The notes beneath the pieces were generated by a model. It saw only the letters and a program-made list of their open reading frames with translations, made no database searches and was not told the DNA's origin. A DNA stretch of 64,000 bases from Lindgomyces ingoldianus. Taxonomy: Eukaryota > Ascomycota > Dothideomycetes > Pleosporales > Lindgomycetaceae. A program made the position numbers and the translations under genes. Positions within the stretch are counted from its first letter, which is position 1. Each line of letters begins with the position of its first letter. Positions 59,832-64,000 of this stretch are shown here, piece by piece. The DNA lies in assembly GCF_010093535.1 (NCBI RefSeq), contig NW_022985166.1, positions 776,385-840,384 on the forward strand. The letters are read 5' to 3'.

Positions 59832-62800
59832 CTAGTTTCTTTGGCGCATTTCTCGAGAAACTACGCCATGTCTAAATAACCTTAGTTGAAACTTCTTCTT
59901 GTACTTTCCACTCAGCGTGTGAACCTCAGCACCACTATCAGCTAAGAACTGCACGACGTCTAAGTAGCCGTTATAGAAAGCCTCCTGCGGTGCGCCGCCG
60001 TACTCTCCACCCTGTGCGTTAAGGTCGGCGCCCTTCTTGACCAAGAACGGCACAGTGTCTAAGTAACCCGAAAATGAAGCCGCCTGCAGTGCGTTGCCGT
60101 AGAAGCCACCCTTAGCGTTAACGTTAGCGCCATTCTCAACTAGGAACCGCACGGCGTCGAGGCGACCCATAAATGAAGCATTAACGTCGGCGCCCTTCTC
60201 AACTAGGAACTTCACAACGTCTAAGTGACCCTCTAGTGAAACTGCCTGCAGTGCGTTGCCGTACTCTCCACCCGGCGCGTTGATGTTGGCGCCTTCTCAG
60301 CTAAGAACCGCACGATGTCTAAGTAACCCCAACATGAAGCCGCTCGCAGTGCGTTGACGTCGGCGCCGTTCCTAGTTAGGAACTGCACGGTGTCTAAGTG
60401 ACCACTCCATGAAGCCGCCTGTAGTGCGTTGCCGCATATTCCGCCTTGCGCGTTGACGTTAGCCCCCTTCTCGGCTATGAACTGCACGATGTCTAAATGA
60501 CCCCAGTATGAAGCCGCTTGCCGTGCGTTGCCGTGGTACCCACCCTGCGCGTTGACATCGGCACCCTTTTCAATTAGGAATTGCATGATGTCTAAGCGAC
60601 CCGCTGATGAAGCCGCCTGTAATGCGTTGCCGCAAATTCCGCCTTGCGCGTTGACGTTAGCCCCCTTCTCAGCTATGAACTGCACGATGTCTAAATGAAC
60701 CTAGGCTGAAGCCGCTTGCAGTGCGTTGCCGTTGTATCTACCCTGCGCGTTGACATCGGCACCCTTCTCGGTTAGGAATTGCACGATGTCTAAGTGACTC
60801 GCTGATAAAGCCGCCTGTAGCACGTTGCCATACTCTCCACCCTGTGCGTTTACGTCAGCGCCCTTCCCAGATAAGTACCGCACGATGTCAAAGTAACCCT
60901 TGAGTGAAGCCCCCTGCAGTGCGCTGCCGTAGTGACCACTCAGCACATTAACATCAGCGCCCTTCTCAACTAGTAACTGCACAGTGTTAACTGGTCCTTA
61001 GCTGAAGCCACCTCCAGTGTGCTTCCGTACTCTCTACACTGCGCGTTGGGGTCGGAGCCCTTCTTGACTAGGAATCGCACGATGTCTAAGTGGCCATTCC
61101 ATGAAGCTGCCTGCAGGGCGCTGCCATACTCTCCACCTTGTGCGTTGGCGTTGGCGCCCTTCTCAGCTAGGAACTGCACGATGTCTAAGTGACCTTCGAA
61201 TGAAGCCACCTGTAGTGCATAGCTGTAAAAGCCACCCTGCATGTTGATGTCGGCATTAGTCTCCAAGATTAATCGTCTTACGACATCAGCCAGTCCGGTC
61301 CGGCTCGCGTAGTATAGTGGGGAAGGAATCGATGATAAAGTATGTCCGAAGTCCACTCCTCCACATTCACTGTCAAGGTCGTAAGGGTGAATCCATGTTA
61401 GGTAGGCTTCCCCACTTGCGTTTAGTAATTTGTGAATGAAGACGGTCGTCTCTGCACCCAGTTCTGTATTTGCTTTCACATGATTCACTCATTGCTGCGC
61501 TGAACACTCTGCTAGCGCATATTCGTCTAGATTTTCTAGGGTCAAGGCACCGGGCCTATCGAACTGTAGCAAGTACTGGAGGCAGCACTTAGCGATTGAT
61601 TGATGGCACTGTATAGAGTCCATAGCGTACAAACTCACTTTGCTTTTGTAAACGCGCTCTGAAACCAGATATTCTTTTACGGAATAATGAGCCAAAAGAA
61701 CTACGGGTCTCTCGGGGCCATCGTAAGACCAGTGGTCTGGTTTGTCTGGAGTGGTGACAGTTACCAAGCTAGAGCATATAGTGAGGACCTCTAAAGGATC
61801 TTCAAGAATCTCATCGCAGTCAAAAGCTGGGCAGCGCTCTGCATCAATAGCAGGAATTTCGGCAACTTCAGCTAGCAGTAGAGGTCTTGATGAAAAAGTA
61901 AGCCATCGCAAGATAAGAATCGCATATTCAATGTCGCTTTCTTTAATCGCACCTAGAATTCGGTTATATGTCTCATCCAAATTCAGTGGGAGATCCACGA
62001 GAGTTTGAAGGAGCTGCTTTCAGTTACGACATTCCCCGAGAATGTCCAATTGACGGGCAGCCCATCGGAACCTAGTTCCGTAAGCTTGCCATGCCGCAGT
62101 GACTATGGTAGGAATGTATACATTCCGTGAGCTCCTTTAATTAACGAAGTTTCGATCCGCTGCCGGATTGTGGCATCAGAATGCCATTTCTGAAGGCTTT
62201 CATTGTCAGAGAGTCGCTGACATACGTAGGACTGTATGTCATGGTCAACAGCACTACTCTGAATACAGAGAACGTTTTTACCATCTAGAATGCGTCCGAG
62301 GGTTCTTTCAATATCACCCTCTCTACGGCTTGTAAGAAGAAGATGGAACCCTTCCAGTTCCCATGTAGACATCTCTTTCACGATTCTCATGAGTTCCTTC
62401 CGGTTAGCGCATTCATCCAAGGCATCAATGACGACTTATGTTTGGGGGAACTCTTCGATCAATTGCTTTAGAGCTTTGAGAAGCGTATTTAGAGATGGCT
62501 GTCGCTTTCCATTGTCATAAGATGCGAAGAGTGCACTGAGACCAGTGGATATTTTGATGCACTGCTGCAACAACTGAAAGATTAACGATCGGACCATTAA
62601 CTCGGGATCCTGTTTTTGTCGGTCGTTGAAGTAGAAATAAAAATAAGCGACTGCTTTCCCTGGCTTATCCGCGCTATGTTGAAGTAGATTCTCAAGCAAG
62701 GTTGAGCTGAGGACAGTCTTTCCGCAGCCTGGGATACCGTGCAGCCAGATGAAGGAAGCTTCAATTTCCCACTTTCTGTACAGATCGCTCTCAAGGAGCC

Positions 62801-63398
62801 ATAGTCCGGTATCAGCCTGGCTTAGATGGAGGGCCTTCTGAAAGTTGACTGATGGATCCGGCGTAGATAGCCATTGTCGTACCCTGATAAGCTTAGTGTC
62901 TGGAGTAATCGTTAACAGTGACATCTCGATTCTGTTGAATGTCGTATCCGTGAGGGGCTGCAACATTGAAGACGATGCAGCAAAATAGAAAGTTAGCATT
63001 GTGATGTATCCGCGGAGGATTTTCGTCAAAGTTCTCGATCTTTCCATCCTTTAACACACTGTCCATCGATTTAAGGGTCTTCTTAGCCCACCCGTCGCTC
63101 TGTCGCGGCAACGTTTTCACTAGTAGGGAATCTATGTCTTAAATCGATCCCCCGCAGCCCTGGATTGCTGGTAGAAGTGCGGCTGCGCACTCGTTCCGAA
63201 ATTGGCGGCTGTCGATTGCTTCCTTGATTTGTTGAAGGGTGCGGACCAGCGCAGGTAGCTCAGCTTTTATGTGGCGCAGCGACTTTAGAATTTCACTCGT
63301 ACCAGAAACTCATTGAGGCGGCCGAGCACCTTAGAGGTAAATTCCACGAGCTGAATGATACTGGAGACGATGCTGACCACAACGAGCCCTTCAGCCAT
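59832..63398 (-). pseudogene. Broken STAND/NLR gene: helo-like N-terminus, NACHT, ankyrin repeats
   Basis: The start is MAEGLVVVSIVSSIIQLVEF at 63398, typical of the fungal N-terminal domain of STAND proteins. The NACHT module has Walker A GIPGCGKT (near 62,730) and Walker B VVIDALDEC (near 62,430). A 50-bp intron fits at 62121-62072. A winged-helix-like part (LPLNLDETYNRIL) leads to at least 14 ankyrin repeats (LDIVQFLAEKGADVNAQGG type). Lesions are a frameshift near 63,300, TAA at 63139-63141, TAA at 62436-62438, TGA at 62020-62022, TGA at 61489-61491, a frameshift near 60,985, TAG at 60701-60703 and a frameshift near 60,290. Several stops fit C-to-T or G-to-A change. Intact relatives sense non-self or infection and trigger cell death; this copy cannot make a full protein. 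The DNA between lesions is well preserved, so loss is fairly recent. Confidence 0.88.
59930..61240 (-). repeat. Ankyrin-coding tandem array, about 99-102 bp period
   Basis: Units encode 33-34 residues with G(N/S)ALQAAS..GHLDIVQFL..KGADVNAQGG. Adjacent units are very alike at the DNA level; for example the two blocks around 60,420-60,480 and 60,605-60,680 are almost identical. This indicates recent duplication or conversion within the array. Confidence 0.8.
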
Positions 63399-64000
63399 TG
63401 CGGGTATGATGCCAGGTTGGTTGCTGGGCTAGAATCAAGGTGAAGGCTAATCCTCCACTCAGCGAAATCTCAGACACGGTTATTCCTCCACGATAAATAT
63501 TCGGGGCACACTTATCTTGCTCGATAATACTTCCACCCTTGTTAGGATTTCATGGACAAGGCACTGCTGCCTGAATCGTTCGATTGCGGCTTGGCTGGGG
63601 TTCAGGATATGACTATAACGTAGCTAGCGTCGAAAATGTCAGCCTGTCTTAAAACTACCCAGTTAATGAGCCAATCAACGAGCCCGCACAAAAACTCGCG
63701 CTGGAAGCGACACCGGACGACAATGCTTGTAATACTTTGCAGAAAGGGATTAGTAATGCCTTGGTCCTAGACGTGTGATTCTTATATAGATAGCTAGCAG
63801 CAAGGCTGATTTCTAACCTATATAAAGTATCAAGCTCGCGCTTTGTGCAGACGAGAATTAGGTATTTGATCCTCTCAGCAACTGTAATTTGAGTTGACTT
63901 GGTGGATATAGAGCATTCTGACTGCTAGCTTCCTGTTCCAGTAGTTGTGAAAGTCATTGCGTGCAAAGTATGTGGGGTGGTTCATTTTTACAAACCCAGT
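63399..64000. other. Upstream flank of the NLR pseudogene
   Basis: AT-rich, no gene recognised. It would hold the former promoter. Confidence 0.4.

Overview
The window is nuclear DNA of a filamentous ascomycete (Pezizomycotina; the overall protein flavour would fit Leotiomycetes, but this is an impression and not a placement). The evidence is short spliceosomal introns of mostly 47-94 bp with GT..AG ends and CTAAC/CTGAC-like branch points, a class III-type chitin synthase, SNF1 with a filamentous-fungal C-terminus, ferric reductase, 12- and 14-TM MFS pumps, GPI-anchored secreted proteins, a STAND/NACHT-ankyrin gene, and C-to-T type stop mutations that look like repeat-induced point mutation (RIP). 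No prokaryotic operons, CRISPR, rRNA or convincing tRNA were seen.

Layout. (1) 1-32.9 kb is a gene-poor, AT-richer accessory region: a small secreted protein, a secreted FAD oxidoreductase, a two-exon ferric reductase, a Cys-rich cell-surface protein, a three-domain P-loop kinase / HAD phosphatase / uracil phosphoribosyltransferase, a 14-TM drug pump beside a GPI-anchored protein, an alpha/beta hydrolase, two clear pseudogenes (an MFS carrier and a secreted protein), a complete hAT-like MITE with target-site duplication, a minisatellite, and a secreted protein that may be a CD38-like NAD glycohydrolase/ADP-ribosyl cyclase but carries a frame break. (2) 32.9-58.7 kb is a dense housekeeping block: PRELI/MSF1 lipid-transfer protein and tryptophanyl-tRNA synthetase on a shared divergent promoter, gamma-tubulin complex GCP3/Spc98, a His-rich GPI peptide, a multi-CCHC zinc-knuckle protein, chitin synthase, low-molecular-weight tyrosine phosphatase, a conserved protein of unknown function, an allantoate-permease-type MFS carrier and the SNF1 kinase. 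(3) 58.7-64 kb returns to accessory sequence with a multiply broken helo-like/NACHT/ankyrin gene.

Intron-exon structures were worked out by hand from splice consensus, reading-frame phase and family expectation, and are given as exon coordinates in each entry. Family calls rest on motifs recognised by eye; no search was run. The genes do not form an obvious single pathway. The accessory part is rich in surface, secreted and transport functions, as expected of a fast-evolving compartment, while the central block is conserved housekeeping. The items most worth following up are the kinase-phosphatase-UPRT fusion, the candidate CD38-like secreted enzyme, the RS-rich insertion in the SNF1 C-terminal domain and the 594-bp MITE.
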